A stretch of 64,000 nucleotides of DNA from Campylobacter canadensis. GTDB taxonomy: Bacteria > Campylobacterota > Campylobacteria > Campylobacterales > Campylobacteraceae. The stretch lies in NCBI RefSeq assembly GCF_013177655.1, contig NZ_CP035946.1:434001-498000 (forward strand), given 5' to 3'. Position 1 is the stretch's first letter. Each line of letters opens with the position of its first letter. The notes under the pieces are model-generated. The model was not told where the DNA came from and did not search any database. It worked only from the letters and a program-made list of their open reading frames with translations. Below are positions 16,137 through 25,687 of the stretch, in pieces. The position numbers and the translations under genes are program-made.

Positions 16137-17645
16137 TTATTTTTGTCTAATTACATCAATTACGCTACCATCACGGTATTCAACAACTGCTACTATTTTT
16201 TTATTTGATTTTTCAAATTCGCAAACTCCGCAAATATTATTTGCTAGTTTTGCTAAGTCTTTAATATCAATGATTTTTAGCTTTGAGTTTTTTAGAATTT
16301 TTGCTAAAGTTTTATCATTTAGCGCAACTCCGTATTCACAAACTAGTGCGTTAATACTTTCTCCTGGAGTTGTGATTGAGTTTATTTTTTCTTTTACGAT
16401 AGCCTTTCTAGTTCTAATTAAATTAGTAGTAATTATTGCTAGTTTTGCTCCAGCTGCAGCATCGCTATGACCGCCACTTCCACCCATAATATACCCATTT
16501 GAGCTTGTAATTACATTGGTGTTAAAATTAGTATCTACTTCGGTTGCCCCTAAAACAACGCAATCAAGCTTATTTACAATAGGAGAGCTTGTGTGAATAT
16601 TTGCGTATAAGCTTGAACTAACTTCATAATGCTTTTTGTTTTCTCTTAAAGATTTTACAGCTTCTAAATCAAAGTCTTGAACATCAAAAATATTACTAAA
16701 ATATCCATCATTATATAAATTAACTAAGTATGCAGTTATTCCACCCATAATAAATGAGCCTTTAATGTTCTTTTCTTTCATAATTTCTTTTACATAATGA
16801 GCGCTTGCAAGGCTTATTCCACCAGCTCCCGTTTGAAAGGAAAAACCATCTTTTAAAAGCCCGCTTTCATAAATTAAATTAGCTGTTGTTTTAGCAATTT
16901 TGAGCTGAATTGGGTCTTTTGTGATATCTGTTGTGCCTGATTTAATGCCATTTGGATCACCTATTTCATCAACCATTAAAACATAATCAATCTTATCTTG
17001 AGTAATGCTAGGATTGCTTAGCGGATAAGGGTACATTGTATCACTTACCGCAACGCTAATCTTAGCACAATCAGCATCAGGCATAGCATAGCCAATTGAA
17101 CCAAAGGCGTTTTTGCCCATTATGCCATTTATATTTCCTGCTTCATCACTTGCACTTGCTGCAATAAACGCTACATCAATTTTTAAATCTCCTGCATAAA
17201 TAGCTCTAGCACGACCACCATGAGTTCTAAAAATAGCAACTTTTTTAAACAAGCCACGAGTAATCGCATTTGCAACTTCTCCTACACAATAATTTGTATC
17301 AATTTGACTTACTATTCCTTTTTTTGCAAAATCTACTATGAAATTATGAACTGGAAATATCGCACTAATTGCTAGTTTTAAATCATTTATACCTAATTCT
17401 TCACAAGCTTTTAAAATAATTCTTGTAACCTTATCGCCATTTCTTAGATGATGATGAAATGATATTGTATCACCACTTTTTAAGCCTATTTTTTTGATTA
17501 ATTCTTGTATACTTGTATAGACTTTATTATCATTTTGCTTTGATAATTTTATTTGCTTTTTTACTGTTTTTTCTTTAGGTTTTAAATTAAAAGCTCCATT
17601 AAAAGGTATTACTTCTCCATAATCTTTTATATAATCAATATTCAT
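16137..17645 (-). CDS. citF: Citrate lyase alpha subunit (citrate CoA-transferase)
   Basis: A 502-residue protein of the CitF family: VSSSLYANIHTSSP-like and YIMGGSGGHSDAAAGAKLAI segments, SFHHHLRNGDKVT near residue 62 and FRTHGGRARAI near 140 are characteristic. CitF transfers citrate to the acyl carrier protein, releasing acetate, after which CitE cleaves the citryl thioester. It overlaps citE by 4 bp (ATGA type) in the order citS-citD-citE-citF. The length equals that of known CitF proteins. Confidence 0.95.
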   Translation of the reverse strand: MNIDYIKDYGEVIPFNGAFNLKPKEKTVKKQIKLSKQNDNKVYTSIQELIKKIGLKSGDTISFHHHLRNGDKVTRIILKACEELGINDLKLAISAIFPVHNFIVDFAKKGIVSQIDTNYCVGEVANAITRGLFKKVAIFRTHGGRARAIYAGDLKIDVAFIAASASDEAGNINGIMGKNAFGSIGYAMPDADCAKISVAVSDTMYPYPLSNPSITQDKIDYVLMVDEIGDPNGIKSGTTDITKDPIQLKIAKTTANLIYESGLLKDGFSFQTGAGGISLASAHYVKEIMKEKNIKGSFIMGGITAYLVNLYNDGYFSNIFDVQDFDLEAVKSLRENKKHYEVSSSLYANIHTSSPIVNKLDCVVLGATEVDTNFNTNVITSSNGYIMGGSGGHSDAAAGAKLAIITTNLIRTRKAIVKEKINSITTPGESINALVCEYGVALNDKTLAKILKNSKLKIIDIKDLAKLANNICGVCEFEKSNKKIVAVVEYRDGSVIDVIRQK

Positions 17646-18457
17646 AAGCTCTTCCTTATAATATTTTTAGCACGATTAACAATCGGTGCATCAATCATTT
17701 TGCCATTTAGTGAAATCACTCCACTTTTTTTATTTTCTGCTTTTTTTATAGCCTCTAAAACATTATTAGCCCAAATAATTTCAGCCAAACTTGGATTAAA
17801 ACAATTATGTATTACATCAATATGTCTTGGACTAATTACCATTTTTCCATCAAAACCTAAGTTTTTAATGTATGTAGTATCTTTTATTAGCCCAGCTTCG
17901 TTATTTGTATCTGTGTAAGGAGTATCAATTGCATCAATATTTGCAGCCTTGCATACATTTAATAAATAATTTCTTGCATACTCTATTTCTTTATTATCAT
18001 CACTTCTTGTTGCACCCATTTGGCTAGTGTAATCTTCTGCTCCAAAACAAAGAGCGCTAACCCCTTTTAAAAAGGCTAATTCTTTAGAATTTAATAAACC
18101 AAGTGCTGTTTCTATTAAAAGCAAGATTTTTATTTTTGCTTTTAGGCTTTTTGCATATTTGATTAATTTACTTATTTCTTTTACATCTTCAGCCTTTGGG
18201 ATTAGTATGCTATCAATTTTAGTTTTTGATAGTGCTAAAATTTCATTTTTTGCATTGTCTAAATTAATTCTAACTATTTTTTCGCATTCGTAATTTAGCA
18301 TATTTAAAGCATTGCAAACTAAGTTTAAAGCACTATCTTTTTGTGTTAAGCTAACAGCATCTTCAAGGTCAAATATAACTCCATCAGCTCCAAACAAACC
18401 TGCATTTTGAATGTTTCCTGCATTATTTCCTGGAATAAATAATAATGTTCTTCTCAT
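17642..18457 (-). CDS. citE: Citrate lyase beta subunit (citryl-ACP lyase)
   Basis: A 271-residue TIM-barrel enzyme of the HpcH/CitE family. It starts MRRTLLFIPGNNAGNIQNA, then GADGVIFDLEDAVS (metal and substrate site), LLLIETALGLLN and CFGAEDYTSQMG; all are diagnostic. It cleaves citryl-ACP to oxaloacetate and acetyl-ACP. Slightly shorter than many CitE proteins (about 290). It overlaps citD and citF by 4 bp each, giving tight coupling of subunits. Confidence 0.95.
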   Translation of the reverse strand: MRRTLLFIPGNNAGNIQNAGLFGADGVIFDLEDAVSLTQKDSALNLVCNALNMLNYECEKIVRINLDNAKNEILALSKTKIDSILIPKAEDVKEISKLIKYAKSLKAKIKILLLIETALGLLNSKELAFLKGVSALCFGAEDYTSQMGATRSDDNKEIEYARNYLLNVCKAANIDAIDTPYTDTNNEAGLIKDTTYIKNLGFDGKMVISPRHIDVIHNCFNPSLAEIIWANNVLEAIKKAENKKSGVISLNGKMIDAPIVNRAKNIIRKSL

Positions 18458-18699
18458 TTTTCTAGCCTTTCTAGGGCTGTTTTAAGTCTTGCTAAAATGC
18501 AAAAATCTAAAGCTCCTTTATCATTTATCTCTATAAAAACATTTGAATGATTATTGTCTAAACAATAATCATTTATTAATTTTTTAATATGATTTGCATA
18601 AGGGTTTTCTTCTTCATTGATAAAAAATATTTCTAACTTTTTGTGTTTTTTTACACTGATTAAACAATCATTTGATTCAGTAGTTCCAACGCTAATCAT
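18454..18699 (-). CDS. citD: Citrate lyase acyl carrier protein (gamma subunit)
   Basis: An 81-residue protein if read from ATG 18699, where GGAG stands 6 bases upstream; the longer in-frame start at 18738 lies inside citS and adds a tail unlike CitD. VGTTESNDCLISV contains the Ser (Ser9) that carries the 2'-(5''-triphosphoribosyl)-3'-dephospho-CoA group, and INDKGALDFCILARLKTAL is the conserved C-terminal helix. CitD carries acetyl and citryl groups between CitF and CitE. Confidence 0.92.
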   Translation of the reverse strand: MISVGTTESNDCLISVKKHKKLEIFFINEEENPYANHIKKLINDYCLDNNHSNVFIEINDKGALDFCILARLKTALERLEK

Positions 18700-18700
18700 C

Positions 18701-19972
18701 TTATACTCCAAAATATGAAAATAAAAATGTAGCTGCAATTACTGTGCAAGCTCCACCAATTCTAGTTGAAATCTGTGCAAAAGGCATAAGCTCCATTCTA
18801 TTACAAGAGCCTAAAATCGCAACATCTCCAGTCCCGCCAAGCCCTGAATGACAAAGCATAACGCAAGAGCATTCAATCTCAAACATATTTAAAATTCTTG
18901 CACAAAAATATCCAGTAAGTACCATTGTTGTAACAACGCTAAAGCAAATTACAATAAAGGCAATATTAATTGCAGCGATTACATCTTTCCAAGGCGTGTA
19001 AATAACCCCAACCCCTACTAAAAGAGCCCAAGTTAGGTTTTTGCTTACAAATTGATAAATTAAATTAGCGCCATATTCTAAGCTTTTTGGCATTATGTTT
19101 AAAAGCTTTGTAATAGCCGCCATAATAATCATAATAATTGGAGCAGGAATAGCAATTATCATATTTAATAATTTTCCTATTAAAAAATAGCACACTGCAA
19201 CAAGCAAACCAGCACCCATTAATTTAATATCAAAAGCTAAAGTATCATCGTTTAATAAATTAATATTTTCTTCTTTGCTTTTTACTAAAAGTCCATTTCC
19301 ACTTAAATATGGCTTTTTTAAAGCTAGATTTTTTAAATATCCTGCATAGGCAATTGCAAATAAGTTTCCTAGCATTGCAGATGGTGCAAGAAGGGCTATT
19401 ATATTAGTTGAATTAGCATTTGCCAAAATCTCTGAATAAGCAACGCTTAGTGGGATAATTCCTTCACCAACTCCACCACTTAAAATTGGAATTGCTATAT
19501 AAAATACAGCATATTTTCCACCAAGATTAGTAAATGAGCCTATTAAATAAGCTACTATAATTGCTAAAAAAGTTCCTATAAATAAAGGAATAAACATTTT
19601 TAAAAATCCTGCAATTAAAATTGCTCTTTTCATACTAAGAATACTTCCAACTACTAAAATGCTTATATAAAGATATAAAAAATTTGATTGCTTAATAAAA
19701 AATGTTATAGCATCTACTGAATTTTGATTTAATAAACCATAATAAAGCATACAAGATGGAACAAAAATGCTTAATATTGCAGGTCCGCCTATGTTTTTTA
19801 AAATAGGACTTTTTATGCCAATTTCTCCTAATAATATTCCTAAAATCATAGTAATAGCAAGTCCGCCAAGCATATCTTTAGGAAGTTTTTCAAAATAGCA
19901 AGTTAAAAATACAATCAGTGCAAATACACAAAAAGCGTATAAATTAACACCGCCAATACTCCTTTCTTTCAT
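18701..19972 (-). CDS. citS: Citrate/2-hydroxycarboxylate symporter (2HCT family, CitS-like)
   Basis: A 423-residue membrane carrier with about eleven hydrophobic segments. The two reentrant-loop Gly motifs of the 2HCT family are visible: PILSGGVGEGIIPLS in the first half and CHSGLGGTGDVAILGSCNRM in the second. 2HCT members import citrate or malate with Na+ or H+. Location directly before citDEF and after citAB makes citrate the likely substrate. A 94-bp gap separates it from citB and probably holds the operon promoter. CimH-type specificity cannot be excluded. Confidence 0.9.
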   Translation of the reverse strand: MKERSIGGVNLYAFCVFALIVFLTCYFEKLPKDMLGGLAITMILGILLGEIGIKSPILKNIGGPAILSIFVPSCMLYYGLLNQNSVDAITFFIKQSNFLYLYISILVVGSILSMKRAILIAGFLKMFIPLFIGTFLAIIVAYLIGSFTNLGGKYAVFYIAIPILSGGVGEGIIPLSVAYSEILANANSTNIIALLAPSAMLGNLFAIAYAGYLKNLALKKPYLSGNGLLVKSKEENINLLNDDTLAFDIKLMGAGLLVAVCYFLIGKLLNMIIAIPAPIIMIIMAAITKLLNIMPKSLEYGANLIYQFVSKNLTWALLVGVGVIYTPWKDVIAAINIAFIVICFSVVTTMVLTGYFCARILNMFEIECSCVMLCHSGLGGTGDVAILGSCNRMELMPFAQISTRIGGACTVIAATFLFSYFGV

Positions 19973-20066
19973 AAAAATCTCCTTAAAATAAAATTACATT
20001 TTTATTCTAAGTTCTTTTTAAGGACTGTAAATATTATGAAATTAAAATAAGCATTAAAGTAATTAT

Positions 20067-20720
20067 TTATAAGATTTTATAATAAATTTGCGGTCTTCCT
20101 TTTGCTTTATATTCTAGTTTTGATGCTAAAAAATTTGTATTTTCTAAATATTTTAAATATTTTCTAAGAGAAATTCTTGATATTTTTGTTATTTCACTTA
20201 GTTTGTTGGTGCTAAAGTATCCATTTATATCTAAAATCGCATTTTTTATTAACTCTAATGTATTTTCATCTATGCCTTTTGGTAGGTCGTAGGTATTGTT
20301 TAAAAATATAACTTTATCAATTTTTTCTTGATTTATATCTTGATTTAACAATTCTTTTCTTAATTTATATTGATTTAAAGATATGTGCAGTCTTTGAATT
20401 TTAAATGGTTTTAAAATATAATCAATCACTCCTAAATTAAGCGCTTTTTGCAAGCTTAAATTGTCATTTCTTGCAGAAACTATAATTACATCAGTTTTAT
20501 TAAATTCACTTTTAATTCTTCTTAATAATTCAATTCCATCAATGCTAGGCAGTGTTAAATCTAATAAAATTAAATCAATTTTATGATTTATTAAAGTATC
20601 AAAAATTATTTTTTCATCATCGCAAATTTTTACTATATTAAATTCTTTTATACTTAAGACGCAATTTTTATTAATTTCTTGCACCATTAAATCATCTTCA
20701 ACTATTAAAACATCAATCAT
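20067..20720 (-). CDS. citB: CitB/DcuR-type response regulator
   Basis: A 217-residue regulator: receiver with D9-D10 (IVEDD), phospho-acceptor Asp in LILLDLTLPSIDG and Lys in ILKPFK, followed by a linker and a C-terminal helix-turn-helix (FSTNKLSEITKISRISLRKYLKYLE) as in CitB and DcuR. It overlaps citA by 8 bp. By analogy it activates citS and citC promoters when citrate is sensed; candidate target regions are 19973-20066 and 22258-22309. Confidence 0.9.
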   Translation of the reverse strand: MIDVLIVEDDLMVQEINKNCVLSIKEFNIVKICDDEKIIFDTLINHKIDLILLDLTLPSIDGIELLRRIKSEFNKTDVIIVSARNDNLSLQKALNLGVIDYILKPFKIQRLHISLNQYKLRKELLNQDINQEKIDKVIFLNNTYDLPKGIDENTLELIKNAILDINGYFSTNKLSEITKISRISLRKYLKYLENTNFLASKLEYKAKGRPQIYYKIL

Positions 20721-22257
20721 TTTCTTCCTTTAAAGTTATAAAAATTGAAAAAACTGTATCTTTGTTATGAGATTTTACACTTATAAAACCATTATTTTTA
20801 TTTGCAATTTCAGAGCAAATAAATAAACCATAACCTCTATTTTCTCCTTTGCTTGAATAGCCTTTAGTAAATATTTTTTCACAGTCTTTTAACTTATTTG
20901 CATTGTCGCTTACTTTTATGCAAAGATATTTTTTATTGTTTTTTATAAAAACCTTTATTTTTTTATTATTAGTATGTTGTAAAGCATCTAGTGCATTGTC
21001 TATGGTATTTGATAAAATGCTTATTATGTCATTTTGAAGCAAGACATTATTTATTGGGTTTAAAAAAGAGTTTTTATCTAAAATAATATCTACTTTAAAT
21101 TCTTTTATGAAATTAAATTTACTTTCTAAAAAGGTTAAGATTATTTTATCTTTTATAAAACATTCTAATGATTTTGTGTTTGTGCTTTGCTTGTAGCTTA
21201 TTTCTTCTAAATATTTTTTACATTGCTTAATATTATTATTTTCTAAAAGAGCGTTGATTATGTGTAATTTATTTTTAAATTCGTGATGATTTGCGCTTAA
21301 AATATCTAAATATTTTTTTGTATTTACTAATTTATTTGCTATTTTCTCTACATCTTTTAAGTTTTTAAAACTAGCTACAACTCCAGCTATTTTACCATCA
21401 ATAAAATATGGAATTCTATTTGTTAAAATGGTAATATCATTTAATTTTTGTTTTTTATTTATTTGTGCTTTTTTTGTTTTTAAAACTTCACTCATATTTG
21501 AATGTGGGATTTTTTCATCAACATTTTTTCCTATTAAATCATCTTCTAATAAGGCAAGTTTAAAAATCTTTTTTGCTTCATCATTTATAAGAGTGATTGT
21601 ATTTTTATTATCAATTGCAATTATGCCTTCATTTAGTGATTTTAAAATAGCATTTTGTCTTTGCAAAAGAAGTCTAAATTGCTTTGGTTCATAACCTAAG
21701 AGTATATTTTTAATATTTTTGTTTAAAAGCACAGATAAAAGCAAAATGAGTAGAATAAAAAATATACTTAAATATAAATTAATTTTATTTTCATTGAATG
21801 TTAAAATATCTAAATAATCACTAAAAACCCCTACAATAACAGCTCCTACTATTTTTTCATCTTTATAAATCGGACTAAAGCTTCTAATTGAACGCTTAAG
21901 TGAGCCTTTTGCAATTGAGATATAGTGTTTGCCATTTAATGCTTCATCACTATCTTCTCCTTCTACTAATTTTCCTATTAGCTCTTTATTTGGGTGGCTT
22001 AGTCTTTTTTTATCTTTATCAATAATTACTATAAAGGCTAGGTCTAGGTCTTTACATAATTTATTTATATTTTCATTTAAATTTTTCTTAGTTAAATTGA
22101 TATTTTGAGCTAAGGTCTTTGAAATAGCGCTTATTTTATTGCTAATTTCCTTTTCTACTAAATTTCTTGTGTGAATAAAATTAACAATACTTATACTACA
22201 AATAATTATAAAAGAAATTAAAAAAAAGCTTAAAGTAATTTTTGTAAATAGTCGCAT
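20713..22257 (-). CDS. citA: CitA-type sensor histidine kinase
   Basis: A 514-residue kinase: TM1 at about 8-28, a periplasmic PAS domain with SHPNKELIGKLVEGED and RSIRSFSPIY (the HPN and Arg ligand residues of CitA/DcuS sensors), TM2 near 160-180, a cytoplasmic PAS domain, an H box in NHHEFKNKLHIINALLE and a HATPase with ENRGYGLFICSEIAN. CitA senses external citrate; DcuS senses C4-dicarboxylates. Context favours citrate. It is transcribed away from citC across a 52-bp intergenic region. Confidence 0.9.
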   Translation of the reverse strand: MRLFTKITLSFFLISFIIICSISIVNFIHTRNLVEKEISNKISAISKTLAQNINLTKKNLNENINKLCKDLDLAFIVIIDKDKKRLSHPNKELIGKLVEGEDSDEALNGKHYISIAKGSLKRSIRSFSPIYKDEKIVGAVIVGVFSDYLDILTFNENKINLYLSIFFILLILLLSVLLNKNIKNILLGYEPKQFRLLLQRQNAILKSLNEGIIAIDNKNTITLINDEAKKIFKLALLEDDLIGKNVDEKIPHSNMSEVLKTKKAQINKKQKLNDITILTNRIPYFIDGKIAGVVASFKNLKDVEKIANKLVNTKKYLDILSANHHEFKNKLHIINALLENNNIKQCKKYLEEISYKQSTNTKSLECFIKDKIILTFLESKFNFIKEFKVDIILDKNSFLNPINNVLLQNDIISILSNTIDNALDALQHTNNKKIKVFIKNNKKYLCIKVSDNANKLKDCEKIFTKGYSSKGENRGYGLFICSEIANKNNGFISVKSHNKDTVFSIFITLKEEND

Positions 22258-22309
22258 TTAATAACTTTCATTTTTGTTTTGTTAGAGTAATACTATAAAA
22301 GGATAATAA

Positions 22310-23290
22310 ATGATTTTTAAAATTAATTTAAATGATAATAAACAAAAATTGCTTTTAATAGATTTTATAAAGGCTAATTCTTTGGAATTTAGCGATGAAA
22401 TTGATTTAGCCTTTGTAGTTTTTTATAAAGATAAAATTATTGCTTGTATTTGTAAATTTAAACTAATGATAAAATATGTAATAATTGATAAAGAGCATCA
22501 AAAAGAAAATATTTTTTCACTTTTATTAAACACAATGATTACTTATGCAAAAGAGCAAAATATAAATACTTTAAGGCTTTGTACTTGCAAACATAATGCT
22601 ATAAAATTTCAAAATTTTTCTTTTAGATTATTATGTACTAGCAAAGAGCTTTGTCTTTTAGAATATGGATATAGTTTATTTGATGAATTTATAAATAATA
22701 TAAGAGCAAAACTTGATACAAATAAAAGCTATACAAGCATAGTAATGAATGCAAATCCTTTTACCTTAGGTCATAAATATTTAATTGATTGTGCTTTAAA
22801 ACATAATGAAAATCTTATATTATTTATTGTAAGCGAAGATAAATCTTTTTTTACTTTCAAAGAAAGGTTTATGATTGTAAAAGAAAATTTAAAAAAATAT
22901 AAAAATATTTTAATTTTTCCAAGCGGCGATTATATAATATCAAATGCTACTTTTTCTACTTATTTTTTAAAACAAGATATTAATTTAGCTAAATCTTATT
23001 TAGATGCTAAGATTTTTTCAAGCTTAATTGCACCTTGTTTAAACATAAAATCCAGATTTGTAGGAAGTGAGCCAAATTGCAAGGTAACAAATGCTTATAA
23101 TATGGCTTTAAAAGAATGCTTTAAAGAAGATAATTTGGATTTGTTTGAACTTAGCCGAATTAGTATAAATAATAAAATAATAAGTGCAAGTTTAATAAGA
23201 AAATATATTGCTGAAAATAATTTTAATGAAATAAAAAAATATCTAAGCGATACTAGCTTAAAATTGATAAAAAAATGCAAGAACTTTTAA
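22310..23290 (+). CDS. citC: [Citrate (pro-3S)-lyase] ligase CitC
   Basis: A 326-residue protein. Residues 1-120 resemble a GNAT-like domain typical of CitC. The nucleotidyltransferase core follows: IVMNANPFTLGHKYLID (HxGH-like site, here TLGH), SEDKSFFTFKERFMIVKE and ISASLIRKYIAENNF. CitC acetylates the CitD prosthetic group with acetate and ATP to activate the lyase. Start at ATG 22310 behind AAAGGAT. Divergent from citA and overlapping citXG by 16 bp. Confidence 0.93.
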   Translation: MIFKINLNDNKQKLLLIDFIKANSLEFSDEIDLAFVVFYKDKIIACICKFKLMIKYVIIDKEHQKENIFSLLLNTMITYAKEQNINTLRLCTCKHNAIKFQNFSFRLLCTSKELCLLEYGYSLFDEFINNIRAKLDTNKSYTSIVMNANPFTLGHKYLIDCALKHNENLILFIVSEDKSFFTFKERFMIVKENLKKYKNILIFPSGDYIISNATFSTYFLKQDINLAKSYLDAKIFSSLIAPCLNIKSRFVGSEPNCKVTNAYNMALKECFKEDNLDLFELSRISINNKIISASLIRKYIAENNFNEIKKYLSDTSLKLIKKCKNF

Positions 23291-24555
23291 AAATAGTTTT
23301 AGACAAAAAAGAAAGAATTTATAAAGCAAGACAAGAATTTAAGAGTGATTTTGCTGTGCTTTGCTTTAGTTTAAATCTTTCTTATTTGTTTATAAAAAAC
23401 AATAAAAATGAAGTAAAAATTCTTTTTGAATTTGCATTAAATTTATTAAAAGATAATTTTATAATTGATAATATTTATATAAATTATAATGATTTTTTTG
23501 CTTTATTTAGTATAAAAGAAGATGCTTTTATTTTAAAAAACAAGGCTATGCTTTTAGAAAATGAGCATAGCTTTTCAAGACTGTTTGATTTTGATGTATA
23601 TTTTAAAAACAATGTAATTAAAATAAGAAAACAAGCTAGAAAATGCTTTATATGTGATGAATTAGCATTAACTTGTATGCGTAATAACACTCATTCAAAA
23701 CAAGAAATATATGCAAAAATTGATGAGTTTTTTGATGATTTTTTTGTTTATCTTTCATATAAATATCCTATTAAAAACGACTTTTCAACAAAGGCTTTAA
23801 GAGCGCTTTTGTATGAGCTTAGTATAAGTCCAAAACTTGGTTTAGTTGATAGCTTAAGCTCAAATTCTCACAAAGATATGAATTTTTTTACATTTATAGA
23901 TAGTGCAAGCGAGCTTAAATGGTATTTTGATTGTTTTTATACTTTAGCTTATAAATCTAGTAAAAATGATTTTTCAAGACTTAAAAAGTTAGGAATATTA
24001 GCTGAAAATGCAATGTTTAAGGCAACAAAAAATATAAATACTCACAAAGGTGCATTATTTTTATTTGCAATTATGATTTTTGTTTGTGCAAGGTGTAAAA
24101 AAGATTTAAACTTTGAAAATATTTCTAAAATTAGTAAAAAATTATGCGCTAATTTATGTAGCAATGAGCTTAATAAAAATCTTAACAGCATAGGTGGAAT
24201 TTGCTTTAAAAAATATGGAATAAAAGGTATTAGAGATGAGGTAGAGCAGGGCTTTATAAATACTTTTAAAGCTTACAATTTTTATAAAAAGCAAGATGAT
24301 TTTAAAGAATTAAGAACTCTTTTTTATATTAGCTCAATAATTGATGATACATGCCTTTTAAAACGCTGCAATTACGATATAAATAAATATTATCATATAA
24401 AAAATACTTGCAAAAAATTAAGTCTTTTAAAAAGTAAAAATTATGTAAAAATTATAAAAAAACTAAATTATTTTTATGTAAAAGATAATTTAAGCTTTGG
24501 CGGGAGTGCTGATATTTTATCACTTGTGTTATTTTTAAAATTCATTAATTTTTAA
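23275..24555 (+). CDS. citXG: CitXG fusion: holo-citrate lyase synthase plus triphosphoribosyl-dephospho-CoA synthase
   Basis: A 426-residue two-domain protein. Residues 1-150 match CitX (HSFSRLFDFDVY; ARKCFICDELALTC; NTHSKQEI), which attaches the prosthetic group to CitD. Residues about 160-426 match CitG (SPKLGLVDSLSSNSHKDM, FTFIDSA, GGICFKKYGIKGIRDEVEQG, SFGGSADILSLVLFL), which makes the prosthetic group from dephospho-CoA and ATP. Separate genes are common; a fused CitXG is known in Haemophilus influenzae. The frame is open throughout, so this is a true fusion. It completes the citrate lyase maturation set. Confidence 0.9.
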   Translation: MQELLKIVLDKKERIYKARQEFKSDFAVLCFSLNLSYLFIKNNKNEVKILFEFALNLLKDNFIIDNIYINYNDFFALFSIKEDAFILKNKAMLLENEHSFSRLFDFDVYFKNNVIKIRKQARKCFICDELALTCMRNNTHSKQEIYAKIDEFFDDFFVYLSYKYPIKNDFSTKALRALLYELSISPKLGLVDSLSSNSHKDMNFFTFIDSASELKWYFDCFYTLAYKSSKNDFSRLKKLGILAENAMFKATKNINTHKGALFLFAIMIFVCARCKKDLNFENISKISKKLCANLCSNELNKNLNSIGGICFKKYGIKGIRDEVEQGFINTFKAYNFYKKQDDFKELRTLFYISSIIDDTCLLKRCNYDINKYYHIKNTCKKLSLLKSKNYVKIIKKLNYFYVKDNLSFGGSADILSLVLFLKFINF

Positions 24556-24604
24556 TTTATTTTTGATAAGTATTATAAAATTAGATTTAAAAAAAGGAGA
24601 GATT

Positions 24605-25687
24605 ATGTTTAAAAAAATTTTATTAATTACTTTATTTTTATTAACAACTTATGCAAGTGAGCTTACTGATATTTTGGGCAGAAAAGTAAGCGTAAAAGAT
24701 GATGTTAAAAAGGTTGCTCTTACTTTTTATTTTGAAGAATATTTTAGCGTAACAGGTGATGAGGGAGCTAGTAAAATAGTTGCTTGGTCGCAAAAATATT
24801 GGCTTGGTAGAAGACAATCAAGCTGGGATGCTTTTATTAAAAGATTTCCTGAATTAGAAAAGGTAGCTGATATTGGCTATGGACCTAAAAAAACAATATC
24901 TTTTGAAAAAATAATTTCTTTAAAACCTGATGTAGTTATCTTTGCTAAGATTGATTATAACTTTGTAAAAAATAATCTAGAAAAGCTAGAAAAGGCAGGC
25001 ATTGCTTCTGTGTTTATTGATTTTCACGATGAGAATTTGCAAAATCACATTGACAGTATGAGAATTTTAGGAAAAATCTTTAAAAAAGAAGATAAAGTTG
25101 AAAAAATAGTAGATTTTTACACAGCAAAATTTAAATTAGTGCAAGATAGACTTGCTGCACAAAAAGATTTAAAAAAACCAAAAGTTTATGCAGAATTTAG
25201 CGAAAAGGCTGGAGCTAAACAAATAGGTGTAACTTGGGATGATAAAATGTGGGGAGCTTTTATTACATTAGCAGGTGGGCAAAATATAGCTAGTGGTCTT
25301 GTAAAAGGAAATAGTGCGGTATTAAATCCAGAATTAATCATTGCTAAAAATCCTGATGTTATTATTTTTGCAGGTAATTACTTTTTAAATAGTTTTAATA
25401 ATATTCCTTTAGGCTATGAAATTAGCCAAGATGTAGCAAGAAAAAATTTAAAAGCTTATGAAAATAGAATGGGTTGGAAAAATCTAAATGCGGTAAAAAA
25501 CAAAAGAATGTATGCTTTATACCACGATTTAAGCCGCCATATTTTTGATTTTGCAGGTATTTTATTTATAGCAAAGGCTATTCATCCTGAACTATTTAGC
25601 GATATTGACCCAGAAGCCGAGTTAAAATACTTTTTTGATGAATTTTATCCTGTAAAATTTAGCGGGACTTGGATGGTAAAGTTTTAA
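24605..25687 (+). CDS. Periplasmic substrate-binding protein of a FecB/BtuF-type ABC transporter
   Basis: About 360 residues from ATG 24605, which has AAAGGAGAG close upstream and begins a clear signal peptide (MFKKILLITLFLL, ending TYAS); the upstream in-frame ATG 24563 would bury it. The body fits the PF01497 fold: LTDILGRKVSV, then SLKPDVVIFAK, LNPELIIAKNPDVIIFAG and a C-terminal WKNLNAVKNKRMYAL. Such proteins bind ferric siderophores, haem or cobalamin. The ligand is not evident. First gene of a three-gene transporter, 49 bp after citXG. Confidence 0.88.
   Translation: MFKKILLITLFLLTTYASELTDILGRKVSVKDDVKKVALTFYFEEYFSVTGDEGASKIVAWSQKYWLGRRQSSWDAFIKRFPELEKVADIGYGPKKTISFEKIISLKPDVVIFAKIDYNFVKNNLEKLEKAGIASVFIDFHDENLQNHIDSMRILGKIFKKEDKVEKIVDFYTAKFKLVQDRLAAQKDLKKPKVYAEFSEKAGAKQIGVTWDDKMWGAFITLAGGQNIASGLVKGNSAVLNPELIIAKNPDVIIFAGNYFLNSFNNIPLGYEISQDVARKNLKAYENRMGWKNLNAVKNKRMYALYHDLSRHIFDFAGILFIAKAIHPELFSDIDPEAELKYFFDEFYPVKFSGTWMVKF

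Noticed and set aside
18700-18738. Longer start for citD at 18738
   Set aside because: It would add 13 residues unlike CitD and lie within citS; ATG 18699 has GGAG at proper distance.
24556-24604. Fur box before the ABC transporter
   Set aside because: The stretch is AT-rich and contains GATAAGTATTAT-like sequence, but no convincing 19-bp palindrome.
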